A DNA stretch of 64,000 nt from positions 202,050 through 266,049 of the forward strand of contig VXAA01005253.1 in NCBI GenBank assembly GCA_013399115.1, in the 5' to 3' direction. The notes under the pieces were generated by a model. It did not search any database, had not been told where the DNA came from, and saw nothing but the letters and a program-made list of their open reading frames with translations. Position numbers and translations under genes: made by a program. This document shows positions 12,955 to 28,000 of this stretch, piece by piece (the first letter of the stretch is position 1; each line of letters begins with the position of its first letter). The DNA comes from Anseranas semipalmata (lineage: Eukaryota; Chordata; Aves; Anseriformes; Anseranatidae).

Positions 12955-12960
12955 TTTATT
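12955..12960 (-). promoter_or_regulatory. Proximal poly(A) hexamer overlapping the stop codon
   Basis: AATAAA on the minus strand contains the TAA stop of RNASEH2B (12958-12956). About 25-40 bases further on comes a GT/T-rich stretch (GGTGTTTATTTTTATG), which fits a downstream element. Use of this site would leave almost no 3' UTR. Confidence 0.35.
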
Positions 12961-13063
12961 TTGATGCTTTAGGTTTGGAGCTAAAGAAAGAAGAAATAGA
13001 TTTCATTCCACTCTTATCAACTTTGGCCAGAGCCTTCTGAGCTGCAGACATCTTGCTGTTTGC
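12956..13063 (-). CDS. RNASEH2B: RNASEH2B exon 11 (C-terminus, PIP box, stop)
   Basis: The acceptor is TTCACAG|GCAAAC, phase 0, with 35 codons plus TAA. It encodes the conserved [18 protein letters not shown] stretch and ends shortly after the PIP-like SISSFF motif. The tail after the box (SSKPKASK) is shorter than the human one I remember. The human form has a basic KNKKK cluster there. Confidence 0.96.
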   Translation of the reverse strand, partial: ANSKMSAAQKALAKVDKSGMKSISSFFSSKPKASK

Positions 13064-16000
13064 CTGTGAATGAAATGAGAAATAGAACAAGTTAAAAAGC
13101 TTCTTTGTAGGAGGGGAGTATATACTACAAACTTCTAAATACAGAAGTCAAGCAAGAAGTTGAATTGCTTTTTTAGTATACAGCAGTAAAGATAAGTGGC
13201 CTTCCAGTACCTGAAGGGAGCGTATAAACAGGAGGGGGAACGCGTGTTCACACACGTTGATAGTGATAGGACAAGGGGAAATGGTTACAAACTAAGACAG
13301 GGGAGATTTAGGTTGGATATTAGGAGGAAGTTTTTCACTCAGAGGGTGGTGAGGCACTGGAACAGGTTGCCCAGAGAGGTTGTGGATGCCCCATCCCTGG
13401 AGGCATTCAAGGCCAGGCTGGATGTGGCGCTGGGCAGCCTGCTCTAGTAGTTGGCAACCCTGCCCAGAGCAGGGGGTTGAAACTAGATGATCTTTAAGGT
13501 CCTTTTCAACCTATGCCGTTCTATGATTCTATGATAATGTTTTGCAGGCTTTAAATTGTAGGTGAAAAACCTTACAAAACAAATTTGAGATTATTCAATC
13601 AGAAAAATACTTGTCATAAATTGCTTAACATCAGACAAAGACAGAGAATCAATTACAAAGACAAGGAGGTGAAACATCTTTGCCTTCTGCAGAATGAGGT
13701 ATCCCAACTCAAACGTTTACTTTGGGATAATCCCTGAGTGTACATTAAGAGAAATAATGCATGCAATATAACAGATGCATACTGTACCCTCTGACTCAAT
13801 CTCATGATTATGCTGTCAGCAGGCTGAATTACAGCCTTGCATTACAGATGATGAATAATTCACACTGATTTATTATCAAAGTCTCTATGTGCAGTGAAAT
13901 AAAGGGAAAAGAGATGGAAGAACTAAGAATGAAGAAGGTAACCAACGTTTGCAAAGCACTTTGAGGCCACTGGGACAACTTCCCAGACTTTTACACCTAA
14001 AACACATTTTATGAGCCACGTTTTATAGAGCTGACCTCTTTTCTTTCTTACATTTTAAAATGTTATGTTTTAAATCTCTAGCTGTTTTCCCTATTAAGAA
14101 AACTTTGCATTGACCTTTCTTTATGATATTTCTCAGTCTGCAGGACTTCACAATTACACTGCTTGGGATCAGTTAGAAGGTTATGGACAGGATGGAGATA
14201 TGCAACTACAGTATGATTGTCTGTGTTACTGTACAAACAAAAACACTGCCAAAGTATTAAAAAAAAAAGAGTAGTACACTGTATGGAGTCCAAGAGCTAT
14301 CTTTCCTTTCCCAGATCCTCTCATCAATGTGCTTCGTTATTTCAGAAGTAAATCATATTTAGCATTAAAAGGAATTATCTCTCCTCAGTCTATTTCTATC
14401 TTTATGCTCAATTGAAAATCTACACGTACATAACAGGGAAAGAGAAAAACATGCAGATTTTACATTAGCTATTACCTCCACTTAGAGGGCAATCCTCTTA
14501 GTTCAAAACTAGTGTGTGTCCCAAATATGAAAAGTTCTGGGGGGTGCTAGGGGAGGAAGGAATGTATCTGTCACCAGCTGCTTCTCTTTGCAAAAGGATA
14601 AAGAGTAGTCAGCATTAGTCTGAAGGTCAAAGACCAGCACAGAGGGCCTTTTTAGTTCCCAATGGACTGCAGAAGGATTCATTTTCTTTCGATGCTCAGA
14701 GAAACAACCCAATGCAAGCCTCACAAGCTTAGCTTACACAGACAATCTATTTTCACATCTCTGTTGCTCTCCTAGGAATGGTACAGTGGCAAGCACCACT
14801 GGACTCAGATTTGAATTGGCCTCCAAACTTGTGTTGGAGCTGGCAGCCAGCAAGCTCAGTGTTGATTTAACTGTATTAAATTGACATAAGTAAGTGCACA
14901 AGCAATATTTCTAGGTAAAAATACAGCCCATCTCAGCAACCCTTGGAGTTTAAGTGCATTTTGCCATCTTTGTTTCTTTTTCAGACAACCAAATTTTAAC
15001 AGTTGCTATCGTTAAGCCATAGGATTTCTTATCTAAAGATCTCAAAGAGCTTTGCAAACATTAGCTGAGCATCTTAACATGTGTCAAAGTCTGTGAGGTT
15101 CACTGGAAAGTTCACCAATAAAATAAAGTCAAATGGTAACAGTTTAGAAGATTTCAGAATGGGACATGAAGACCATCAAAGTCAAATTAAACCTGAAAGA
15201 AAAGTTCAAGAAGATACAACTGCAGACATCTGCCATTTGGCTTTTTTTTTCCCCCTTTCTTGTTTGTTTTGGAGGAGAGAAAAAGGGACTCTGTGCTAAT
15301 GTTGAGTTTTAATATATGCTTTAACAAAACATGTATGAGTGCAAGGCTGGCTTACCTTTTTGTTTTTCAGATTGCTGCTGTTAAACTTAGTATAGTCTTC
15401 TTCTGCTTCCACAGGAACATCTGATAATTTCCTTTTCTGAAATGTTAGAGTGATGAAGTTGCTCTGTCAACCACTTTTATGATGTACACACATGGAAGTT
15501 TAAAGCTTTGGCTTTATAATGTAACCATAGCACCAAAACAGGACTGGCAATCAACTGAGGAATCTGCAGCCACAGTGGAAGATTTCTTTTTGTAATTGTC
15601 TTCTTTACACGTGAATATATACCATCTCTACAGTATTCAGAAGAGATCATTCAATGTCATAAGAAGCATTTTCTTCCTCCTAGCTTTCTGAAGAATGACT
15701 TACAGAAATCACCTTAATCCAGTTTTTAATTTCCATGATTGTGTCTGTGGTGTCAGAGTCTAAATATTTAGAGAACCTTTATGGAGCAGCTGTTGGAAGT
15801 TCCTGTCTAGCAGCCAGGGAACCCAGACTCTGGTCCCCACAGTCTCATGGAACTGTGAAGGACCAGCAACTCCAGCGTTATTGCTATCTGCCAGCACAAG
15901 TGGATCATCATCTACTCTGTTCTGTTATCTGTTTGTGCACAACCTCTAGAAGTAATTAGTTTCTACAGTTTGGCAACAATAAAACACTGACATAGTTCTG

Positions 16001-19000
16001 CTGACTGCTTCATCACTTGAATCCAACAGTATATTGAGAAGCTTGACTGTGCATGTGCTGGGTGCTTTCTAACTTCAGAAATAATGGGAGTTAAGAGTCC
16101 TCAGCACTTCACATGATCAGGCTGTAAGAATGAATATTTCTTTCCATAAACTGTGAGCATGTGTTTAGTTTAAAGGTGAAAATTTTCTGGTATGCTTCCA
16201 AAAGGGAAAAAAGTATATACTATTTTACAACACTGTATTTTTATTATTATTATATATCTGATATTACTACCCTGTCCTTAATATCCTGTGAAATCTAAGC
16301 TGTGGCCTTCCTAGTTTTTGTGCCAAAGAGAGTGATTTTGCAAGCAACTTGGATGGTACCATACCATTTTAAGATCCTGTTTTATTCATTTTGTTTATGG
16401 TGCTTGTGATCTCCCTCCCTCCTTTCCCCCTCCCTCCTCCCCTCTGGCACAGAAGCCAGGTCTGCAGCTTAGATTTCTCAGCTCTTAGAACCAGATCCAA
16501 CAGCAGCCTTCTCTTTTGATTTCAATAGGATCTGGATCAGGCTCTCTGGGAGGCTGTTTACTGAGCTGTGATTACATTTTCAAATGACAATCTAATGAAT
16601 AAAGACTATTCTCCTCTTTTTGGAATCTGATAAACAAGTTTTTAAAACTTATAATAAAATGTTTGCATTTCAGCAAAGCATTTGCTATTCAGTTGTAGCA
16701 GAGCCTATGTATCCTTTGTAAGCTGTCTGTTATCATCTGCCAATGGCCAGACTTCCCTATGCTGACAAACTGGACAGTATGATGGTTACAATACAAGATC
16801 AATGGCTTACAATTAATACAGATAACATGTAATTTTGATTTAATCATTAAATCACGATGTCCAGACTGTACCCTGTTTACTTTGATACTACAAGAGAGAG
16901 AATCTGTCATAGCTTTTCTGTCAAGCATTGAAGTTTCTAAATCTCTACTTCCTTCAGAATTTATTTTAACATCATTTCTAAACATGCAGTTACTTTACTA
17001 TACTAGGAAATATATATTAGACCCTTTCTTATTTGCAATACTCATATACTATGTCTGTCAATACACCTTGCCCTCACAAAGAGAAATTTCAATGCAAGTG
17101 AATAAGAACAATCTAAAGGAGACTACGGATTTCAGTGTACAAGTCTGCCTTGCTCCTCTGAGGTTGTGAAATAAAGGAGAATTTTAAGCTCTGAAGTTGC
17201 AAAGATTTAAACACAGATGCATCATGTGCACCCTGGTCAGTGCTCTGAAAACTAATGGGATCCTCAGCAAGATTTCGCTGCCCAACAACTGAACAGTTCT
17301 AAGCCTCATTTCCTCTGTAACCCAACTGCTGAAATAAAACTATTTTTAAAAATAGATTCTCAGAACTATCCCAATAGTATAAAAGCTATTCATACAGAAT
17401 ATGTAATGTACATCACATGTAGTTTAATATAGTTGTTGTAACATGCTTATACAGCTAATGAATATCAGTTGGCTCCTGATGTGTGTTTAATATTTCTTAC
17501 AATACATAAAGATAATTCTTAACAGAATCAAAGGGCCAAGTAACTGTGCAGCCAGAACAACTGTCCAACCACATGGAAATAACTTATATCCATGGATATA
17601 CGTTGGAGAACAAATGCTATTAATAACAGTAGGGCCCAATTATTCTTGCATGTGCTAGCTGACATACCGCTTAACAAAACAGTCACTGAACCAGCCAGAA
17701 ATGAGGTTATTTTAGACTTTGTTTCGGTAAGTAGCATGGACTTTGCAGGAAAGGTCGTTGTAGTAAGTAACCTAGTTTCAGTAGACACAGGGTGCCTCAG
17801 TTTAAATTAAATCAAAAGGAAAATCAGAAGTGGGGCTCTTGATTCCAGAGGGGCAAACTGTTTGTATTTCTCAAAGCCAAAGCAAATGACTTGATGTGTG
17901 AGGAAGACGTTTGGCATGCAAAAGAAAAAGATGAAATATGTGATTTTGGATCTTTTACCTCAAAGTGAAAAATCTTGAAAGAAACAGCTTCTCAGACTAA
18001 CCTAGATGAATACTCCCCCTATACACACTCACACAGATGCACACATTTCAAACCTCCTTCCCCCCCCAATAAAAAGATATTAGGAATAAGCAAAAATCTA
18101 AAATGAATCAGAGAAATAGAGCATAAAAAAAAGATATTTGTTTTAGGGGTCAGGTAATACGGGGATAAAGTAAGAGCAGCCAAAAAGTCAAGCTGAGTTA
18201 GACCTTGGAAAGGAAATTAAAACAAATAGTAGAAGGTTGTTTAGCCACAGAAGCAAAAATGGAGTCAAAAAAGCAAGGCTGCTACGCATGAATAGATATT
18301 AAAGCTAATCTAGGTCTAGCCCTAAAATGGAATAAATCCTTTGCCTCAGTAAATCATTTTCAATGAAGATGAAGAGGTTAAACACAGGGGCAGAAAAGAG
18401 AAAAGAAATCACTCTGTTCAAAATAGAAGTAAAACTCAATATGCTGATACTGTTGGGAGACTGCCTCAGCAATCACAAGTCCAGGAGCAAAACCTGGCAA
18501 CTGTTCTACCAGATAGGGACCATATTGCTGCAGAATAGCAAAACACTGATCTATATGTAAGGAGGAGGAAAAAGTGATAGTAGGCCTCAGTAGAATGGAA
18601 GCTGGGGGGGGGGGGGGAAAGAGGGAAGAATAATTAAAGATACAGAGTAAATGAAAACTAAACATAGGTAATGCCTACTGACTTACCTTTTTTCACAAAG
18701 ATAATACATTTTCTGGTGACAGAAAATGTAAGGGATTGCCAGAGGATTTGACATGGTCCTACTTAAGCAACTGAAATAATAGAAGATGAAGATCGCATAA
18801 GTACATAAGAAACTGTGTGAAAGGGAAACAAAGGCAAGTAATGCAGAAAGGGGTGTCATAGGGATGGATGAACATTACTAGTGGAGTGCCATGAACAATA
18901 CCTATTCAAAATGTTCATTAATTGTTAATTAAAGATAACAGCATGCTAACAATCACTGAATGTACACCACTGAGTAGCATTATGAATACCTGAAGAGCTT

Positions 19001-22000
19001 GTAACACTGTGAAGGAAAAGCAAAAGAACATTCAAGACTGGAAACATTATAAATGGATGAAATGTACAGAAGTATAAGGTCATGTACATAGCAGGTAGCT
19101 GCATGAATTTCTGGTATAATTTGAATGCTGATCCACTAAGAATTGCAGTGTAGAAAAAAAAGAGCTGTGTGTCTTAACTGTTCACAGCATGACTGTCTGC
19201 TCCATCACACAATAAGAGAGGCAAACGGGATTCTAAGATATAAGGAAATAAAGTACTGCCAGTTAAGACCAGAAGGGATTAATGACACCATATTGTATCG
19301 GTAAAGATGTTATCATGAGAAATTATATATGATTCTGGTCACCTGTTTTCAAGCAATTGAATTCATCTTGGAACAGGTGCAAAGAAATGCTCCTACAATG
19401 ATGAGGGAATGGAGAACCCATCTTTCACAACCAAGTTTGGCTTCACAAAATGAAAACAGAAAGGATATATATTTTCCCTTTACACACTGAGAGAACTAAT
19501 GTTAGAGAGGGAAAAGAGCCATTTCAATTAAAACAAACACTGATAATGTTAGCACAAAAACACAAGGGAATAAATTGGCCATGAATAAATTCAAGGTGGA
19601 ATTTACAGGAAGGTTTCTGAGCATCAGAGGAATGAGGTTATAGAACAGTCTTCCAAGAGAAGTAATGGAAATAAAAAATCCTAATGAGACTTACAGTGGA
19701 GAATGGTCAGTGTATGAGAGATTATCCAACATGGTTGTCTGGGAATCCATGACCCTGGAGGTCCCTTTCAGGGTCCTCATAAATTACATATGAAGGAAAA
19801 CCTATGAGGTCATATTGTCCCATCAACCTCAATAAAACTAAATGAGCAAAACACATAAGAAAAGACTGCTGACCAAAACCATAAAATAAGTCCCTCTCTT
19901 CCCCTCCCCTTTTTTAGACAAGAAAACCAACCAAAATATTGCTTAACATAAAATATAAAAGTACCTGGTAATGTTCTTGTGTTATTTCAGACTGGGTTTT
20001 TACAAGGCCAATTTACTCATTGTATTGCACCCAGTGCTTGGCCTAGTCCAGTTTTAATAATAATTCAGAGGAAATAGCTTACAACATACTATATCTGTCA
20101 ATATCTTCTTCTTTAATGTTCTCCTACCTTCAGTGGTGGCTCTGGTGCAAGGCTTTTAAGTTCTGGGAGACTGCAGAACAAAAAAAACTTTATGTTATAA
20201 ATTTAGACAGCTGAATGGCACAAGCTGCTCACACACGGCATATGTTTGCAAAAAAGTAGCTCAGGGACCCTGCCTGTACTTCTGACTTAGATAACTAAAA
20301 CAGAGCTAGGCACCATACAGAAACATGGGCTGTTTTAAAAAGGTCTTAGATCGGGCAGCCAAAACAAGAGAACCCCACCTTACTTTTGAAAACTTTGGCT
20401 TTATTCGTAAGATGATATTACAAAGAACGTAACACCTCTGCAATCAAACTGTTAAGATATGGGACTTCCAAAGTATAACCTGTGCATTTCTTCTATAGGC
20501 CACAATAACAGAATGCATTGAACAGAACTGAATGGAGGGGCAAGTACAGGGTCCCAGCGATGTCCCAGACAAACTCTGCTGCTGGACGAGAACACCAGTA
20601 TGAGGACACTGACTAACCTTACAGACTTAAGTATAAACTAGTACAGGTTAGATATGTGAACTCAAACCCCAGCAGCACTGAGTGAGTAGGGAAAAGGAAA
20701 GAGCACTGGGGATGAGGATCCTATTCCAGACTCTGCTTCCTGTGCTTGACAATTATGGACAAATTGCTTTAACTCTTTGGATTTCCTTTTACCCTTTAAA
20801 ATGGGATAAATTGCTTGAGGTTTCAAGATGCAACTGTGATAACAGACATAACAGATTTAGGTATTATTACATCTCTCCTCCAGCCCATGTCCTTAGCATC
20901 ATACAAACAACAGAAATGTGCAATGTACATCTGAAAATCTCACATTTAAACTGTGGCAAATATACTCTCATTGTATTATTCACTGTAACTTTGATGACCA
21001 AATATCAGCGTTCAACAGCAATGACCAAAAGGACATTAATGCATGCCACATAAAACTAGCAGCTACCTGGAACGATACTTACCCTAAGTATTTTGACAGC
21101 TCCTTACTCAGATCTTCAGGAATATATTCTGATATTAACCCATGAGCATACCGTACATAGTCTTCAGGAACAGGGCAGGGAATGGCAAGGAGAAGAAAAA
21201 GAACATTCACATTATATAGTCATGCTGTATTAGCCATGTTGTATGCACTACCATAAATCATAAGGTTGAACTAATAGTAAGAGACTTTTAATGGATACAC
21301 TGTGATGGTTCTCTGTGTTGAGTAGTTTATGTTACATGACACTTGTAGGTTTATTTAAAAAGCAAAGACTTACTACACTCATTTTGTCAGCACATGTTAT
21401 TAATATCTGCTGTATGTACTTCACAAAAGCTGTTCACTTTCTGAGAATACTAGATATCATGTATTTTTCCGAAGAAATTAAATTTTAAAAACCTGCAAAA
21501 GTAAAAAGCTGACTCAACAGAACATGCAATCATTAATTTTAAAGCATCTGGATCTTACAATTATTTGGCAAGCGCTTCAGTACTACAGTACATTTTCTGG
21601 CTTCAACTGAAAACAATTAGATGAGACAATGAGTCTATTTCAAAGTCTTGTACTTAATTTCAGTACTTTACAGAAAATGCCAAGGCCTATCTAAACATCA
21701 CTGGCAAGACAGGATAATTATCTGTGGAAATATGAACTACTAGAAGCTGTTTTCAGTACAGGGCACTCTTGCTATAAACATTTTTCTGAGAGACAGGAAA
21801 AAAAAAAGTGGCCCTTTTATAACATGAAGTCCTAAACCAGATCTTTTCTGGTCATGTTCTACACTAGCACTTACAGATCATGGGCTGGATCTTTCAAACT
21901 TGCTATTGTTGGGGCTGCTAGGGAGTAACTTTATCCATGCACAGGAAGTATTTGCCAGACAGACGTTAAGCTAAAATCTCACCTCCAAATTCCATCTACA

Positions 22001-25000
22001 ATAGGCCAGCTCTATCTGTTCGTATAACTACACACTTAGAGAGTTCAGAAGCAAATGGTAAACTGGCATTGGGGTAGTAAAGAACAATTTTTTCCGCATC
22101 CGAGAGTTCCCCCCCCCCNGCCCAATGCAAATTGGCATCAAAGCAGAAAGCACATTAACAAACTGACACCAGCACATGCATTTCAATCGGACTGGCATCA
22201 AATTCACAGTATCTCCTGTCTGCACTTTTCCTTCCTCCACTGCCTTAATTCACCAAATCTTTGTCACTCCCTAAGCCCACTTTAGGGTCAGGGGAGAAGA
22301 ATATATAATTCCAGTCCAAGACAACTTCACCTCTGTACTTAATACATCCAATTTATCTCTTAAGAAAAATATTCCCATCATTTCACTCTTTGCATTATGA
22401 CACTGAATGGTAAGGCCAAATCAACTACTATTATAACCCAAATACAAAATCCATTTTCTTTGTATTTCTGCCTTGAAGCAATCTTCACTGACTTCCTTTA
22501 CCAATTTTAAAATAACACTGCTTGCCTTCCAGGTACTCTGTTCTCACCTTTGCCTTGCTTTGTTATTAACCTCCTGTCAAACACCAGGAATACTCACACA
22601 CCTCCCTTCTTTGTCTTTCTAATGAAATATTCAGGTTTCACATGTTAAACCTTCCCTCCTTTCTCACTTGCACTCATTATATCCTCCCAGGTTTTTGCCC
22701 TACAATATCTGTAAAAGCTAACTACAATACCCATATATTTATGAGGTATTGAAATTTCATAATACCCCTAATGCAAGAAGATGGCATTGCCATTGCAGTG
22801 AAAGGATCAGACAAGAAAATTAGGCTTCTTAAAAATAAGCATTGAGTAAGGTCCATTTGACTTCCTGTCATTCACCTTGCAATATACAGTGGGACTGCCT
22901 CCAAAACTTACCTATTTTTAACCCCTGGAATTCCCTACTTCAATGCTGCTCTTTTAAATCTATAAATCTAAAAAGAGAAGTATATGCGTGTTTTTGTAAG
23001 TAAGCAGGAAGGTGGAAAAAAATGAAGATTAGCATTTTTGATTTTCATTAGCAATTTTGATTTGATTACTAATTTCAGAGATAAAGTATTTAGGCATAGT
23101 CAAGACTGTCATTGTCAAGACAGGACAATTTTCTATTTCTTTAAAGAAGTAGGGGTAGGGAAAAAGGATAAAAAACTACTGTAAAGTTAAAGTAACTTAC
23201 AAGTTTTGCAGCTTTGCCTCTTTTTAAAAAACCATATATTACAATCTCTGTTCTATAAAACTGTCTAGCTGCCTCTTAAATCTCATTTATATTGTTTCCT
23301 TTGATATCATTACTTGGTAACTCATTTTCCACTTCGTCAGCAAGTTGCTTTGTTTTTCCTTATTTTTCAATGGCACGCAGACTTCTCAATGTCTTAGTAA
23401 TCAGAAACAATTTGCTTTTGTTAATTTTGTTCTGAACTTTTCTTGATTTCCATTAAAGTTCTTAATCAGAGACTGTTTTCAGGTTTCTCTACACTACTTC
23501 ATATCCCAGTGACATTCAGGATGCTGCCCTTCCCAGCAAAAAGGTGACTAGAAGCAAGCAGAATCACTCCAGACTTCTTGGTACCAGCACTGTCACTTTC
23601 AGATAGATTTAATACACATATATTGAAGTTTTTGCCCTGAATAAGCATACACGTGTATCTGTCCATTTGTCACATAAAGTGATGCTTATTCTACGACTAT
23701 GTCTTCCTACGATCCCTTCCCTTTTAGGAGAATTCTATCAACAGCATTTGCATACTAATAAAAATAGTCTTTTATAATACAGAGACTTGTATTGTGTGGG
23801 TAGTCATACATATTATATGCATGTGCCCTATTATCCAAGATGGTTTCAGTTCAGCAGAGCACTTCAGCATATATTTCACTGAGAAAACGTCATCTCCATA
23901 AACTAAAGAGAAGCTAAAAGAACCCCAGCTGAGATCTAATGTTAATTACAATGTCTCCTGATGAAGATACCAAAGAACTCAGTAAAGTCAAGAGACACAG
24001 TCACAACACATATGGATTTTTCTGTGCAAGGAATACATTTACTGCAGAGCCCAGTTTCAGTACATTTTAGATGCTAATCATGTGTTTTATCTGCAGGTAT
24101 GCTACTTCACAACAGCTGAATTCATAACAGTGCTTACAATGGTTAGTTTTCTTACCTTCTTCAGCATCTGTGATCTGTTTACCGCTGATAAATGTAGCTG
24201 AGTGTACCCTTTCACCTACACATATATTGTTGCTTTTAAGTGCTTTCACCGTTTGATTGACCTATAGGAAACCACAGAAAGAAATATCTATATCAGTGTT
24301 GTTATGCACATGTTAATGCAGTGACAAAGCTCTTGTAATTTTGTTTCAAGCACATAAAACACTCAAGTTATGGACTGTGGTGAAATTTAATATACATTTG
24401 TAATGACTAGCATATGAGCTCAAAAAAAAACGAAGCTAGCACGTTTTTGAATGGGTTGCCTTGGCAACACAGCACCAGTTTTGTGGCACCCTAAGATGAG
24501 CTGAGCTATTCAGATGTAACAGGCACCATTATACAGGTGAGAAATACACCTGCCAGGAGAACAGAGAATGCTTAAACTCAGCTGGATTGCAAGGGTAGTC
24601 CTGATGGAAACCAAAGATTAAGGACATTACAGGGCACTGTGATACTGTATCTAACACAGAGACCACTGGCAAAGACATTTTCAACAACACAAACAGGTAC
24701 CTGTTCAAATATAAATATTCAGGCATTCGTTGCAAAGTAGATAACCCTTAGCTTCATCACTGCAGAAAGCAGACCAGATTTTCTACTTACGTTGACTAAT
24801 TTAAATGACAAGCTTTCCCTGCAACATGATGAGTACAATCTTCTTCTACAAAGTAGCATCATAGCAGGGGCACGTGTGTGTAAAATTAGATACACCTTCT
24901 TTATACCAAAACAGACCACACTGAGTTATTAGCCATAGGACTAATTTCTCTTTAGCATACTGTACTGACTTCTTGAACAGTGTGATCGCATCAGGATACC

Positions 25001-28000
25001 AGCAACCTTATCAGGACCATTATGAAAGACTCTGCCAAGACTTCATGAGGGAACACATTTACAGCACAAAACCAAGGCGTAACTGTCCAGCTTTAGAGCA
25101 TGGCAGAATTTAAAAGCTGCAAGGGGAAACACTTAAAGCTTTCCTCTAGCCCATTGGCAAAGCAGACAATGCAAGAAATAAGCCGCTCACTTTGTGCAAA
25201 ACTTACAGAACACAGTGATAAACTCAACTTCAGATTCTTCTTCTGCCTCCCCACTCCAAATCCCCTTCACACCAGCCCCATCAAAATGAGAAATGTAACA
25301 AACCCCTGCCATTTCACTAATACCTCATCCCATTCCTACACGCAACAACTTTACTGTGCTGTCAGTCCTTCTTGCACAGGACATATACCTCAAACTGAGG
25401 GATGCCACATGGCTCAAATACAGATATGGACAAGCTAATACGCATTTTCAATTTAAACATAAAGCAATTTAGAAAGCAAGTGAGAAACACGATACCTTTT
25501 TCTTTAACCACTTCAATGTCTTCTCTTGGCTGTATTTGTGAAATTTCTGACTGCCAATCTCTGAGATAAAACAAGTAACGGGAAGAAAGTCATGACTGGT
25601 TTGGACTGCATTTTCAATACATTTAAAATCTTCTGAGTTGTAGACAGAGCACGGAAGTTAATTTGCAGCTTGCACATGTTTGATATCAGGGCAAAAAGTT
25701 TCAAAAATATTGGAAACATGGAAAAATAAACAGACTGAGCTGATATGCACAAGTTTGAACAACCTAACAATCTTTAATTAGGCCCTAATCCAACAAAGCA
25801 CATATTTTATTTATATATGTGTAATCTTGGGCTGCCTGAATTCAGTAACTCTTCTCAAGCCCTCAATTTGCCAAACTTTCACCACTCTGTGTCACCAGAC
25901 TGGTCATTTTAACTACACAATGTGCAACATAAACATTGTTTCCATGACCGCTTTTTTTTTTCTTTAAAACTAAAACAAACCCACAAAAACCCACAAACGC
26001 CCCAAACATAATATCTTAAATCTTTAGTTTATGAATTCCAGCACCTAGTAGGGGGCCAGGAGAGAGAGTTGGTTAGGGAAGATAAACCATCTGCCCTTTC
26101 AATTATCCCTTTTCCCTTAATTTCTCCCCTCTCACTTCACAGGGTGACTATTGCAGAAGTTTTACTTCTATCCCCCTTTTACATAGTTTAACACAATGTC
26201 AAAAGAAAATGAAGAACCAAAATAGTGAAACACTCCTAGTGGGAGGAAGTACATGATTCATTTATGATTTATTGAGGAACATAAATTAACTCGATGATAT
26301 AAGAATTTCAGAAAGTGTTTCCCCTGTGATAACTAGGGTACCAAGAACACTCACTATTCACATGTGATCAGTTATCTGGAGATATGCGAGTTCAGGATGC
26401 TAAGGCAAAGGAGACACAAGATTACAAAGGCTTACAGAAATTTCAGGATAAAAATTATTGAGTACTAATTCACAGTGTTCCATTTTAGAAATGGAACAAA
26501 ATGCCAAGTAAGATTACACAGGAGATTTCAGAGCCCACTGTGTTTGAATCTTGTTCTTTAACAGGTATTTCAATAGCTTTTAATCTCCTGTATACCATTC
26601 CCATAAATACATACATCTGTTTCATGTCATTTACTGACCCAGTATCATATTCCAACACTAGGTTCATGGAGTTTCCTTCTCCCCTTGCAAACAACAACAT
26701 ATTATTTATGACTGTTTCAGCATTCCCTTCTTTAGGGTTTATCTTGGCTCTTCCAAATTGCATACAAATATCTAACTATTATGTGCTCTTTGTGTATGCA
26801 TGGTAGGGGGTATGGAGAGGTTGGGGAAAGCTGTTTACAGGATGAAGTTTAAATCTATCTTAACAGCTGTAGAAGAGTAAAATGCAAAAAATTCTTCAGA
26901 GAAAAAAGGAAAAAAAAATGCTAATATACACTTTGCTTCATGAAGTTGATGAGTTGCAGGTAAAGTTGCAGCCGTGACATTACTGGCTGCAGCCTTTAGG
27001 GGTTAGAAGCTTCTAAATGGCTCTTTTCTTCTGGAAAGAAGCAAAAATGGGGGAGACACTCTGGATACTTGAACCTGCTTCTCAAAGAGCTAACATGGTT
27101 TGGGTCCAAGTACAGTAAGTACGATTCATGGATTCCTCTCTTATCTGAGAAAGTTCGAGGAAGGGACATCCTCCTGCCACCATCCCCCAAACCATGCTGA
27201 AAAGTAATTCTAGTCCGGATTCCCAGGCAGACTCCCCCACAACAGCATGATTCAGAGTGACTCAGTTAGGGAAAGGAAACGTAGAACTGTGAAGCCATTT
27301 TCATTAAAACGTGAAAAATAATTACACTGAACCCTTCAGAGATCACTTTGTTTGAAAACATTCTGTGTGCTTGACAGTTTTGACTATTAAACTCTAGAAA
27401 CTGACAATATTTGAGACCTCTGAAGAATTAAAGTGAGTTATGAAAGTCACAAACTGCTGACAAAAGGATTCAATATTGGAATGTGGATTTAACATGTGAT
27501 GCACATTTGATATTGGTGAGAGTTAGCGACTATGTTTGATAATATGAGTATATATTGGAAAGCCTTTTGTTCCCTAATGTGTCTGGTGCCTATAAAACTG
27601 GTCTGAGACATCTGGAAAGATTGGGTTTGAGAAATACAGATGGAATATAAGTGGTTCTACAATTAAATAATATGTTCAGCGATCGGGTAATCGCTATGTA
27701 GACTTGGAAGTTTCCCTGATGTATTGTTGAGCAAACTGCCTAAAGCACATTTTAACATCCATTTTCTCAGTGTTTTCCATAACTCAGAAACTCATATGGC
27801 CCCTTTTTTCCTACCTTCTGGGAATACAAGCTTGGCAATATTACTTAGTTATTCTAATCAGGTAAGTTTTCTTGGCTCTTCATGTTAATCACATCAGACA
27901 AGATCACAGTGCAGTTTTTGCCTTGCAAAATGAAACAAAGAGTAACACTCTAGAATTGGAGTTCATAACCCCTTCTTAATCCTTCTCTATTGTACTCTTT

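Larger units (their letters stand above)
15437..20127 (-). other. RNASEH2B intron 9
   Basis: 4.7 kb, GTAGGA donor. About 18100-19780 is an old LINE fossil. The rest is AT-rich without recognised coding sequence. Confidence 0.8.
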
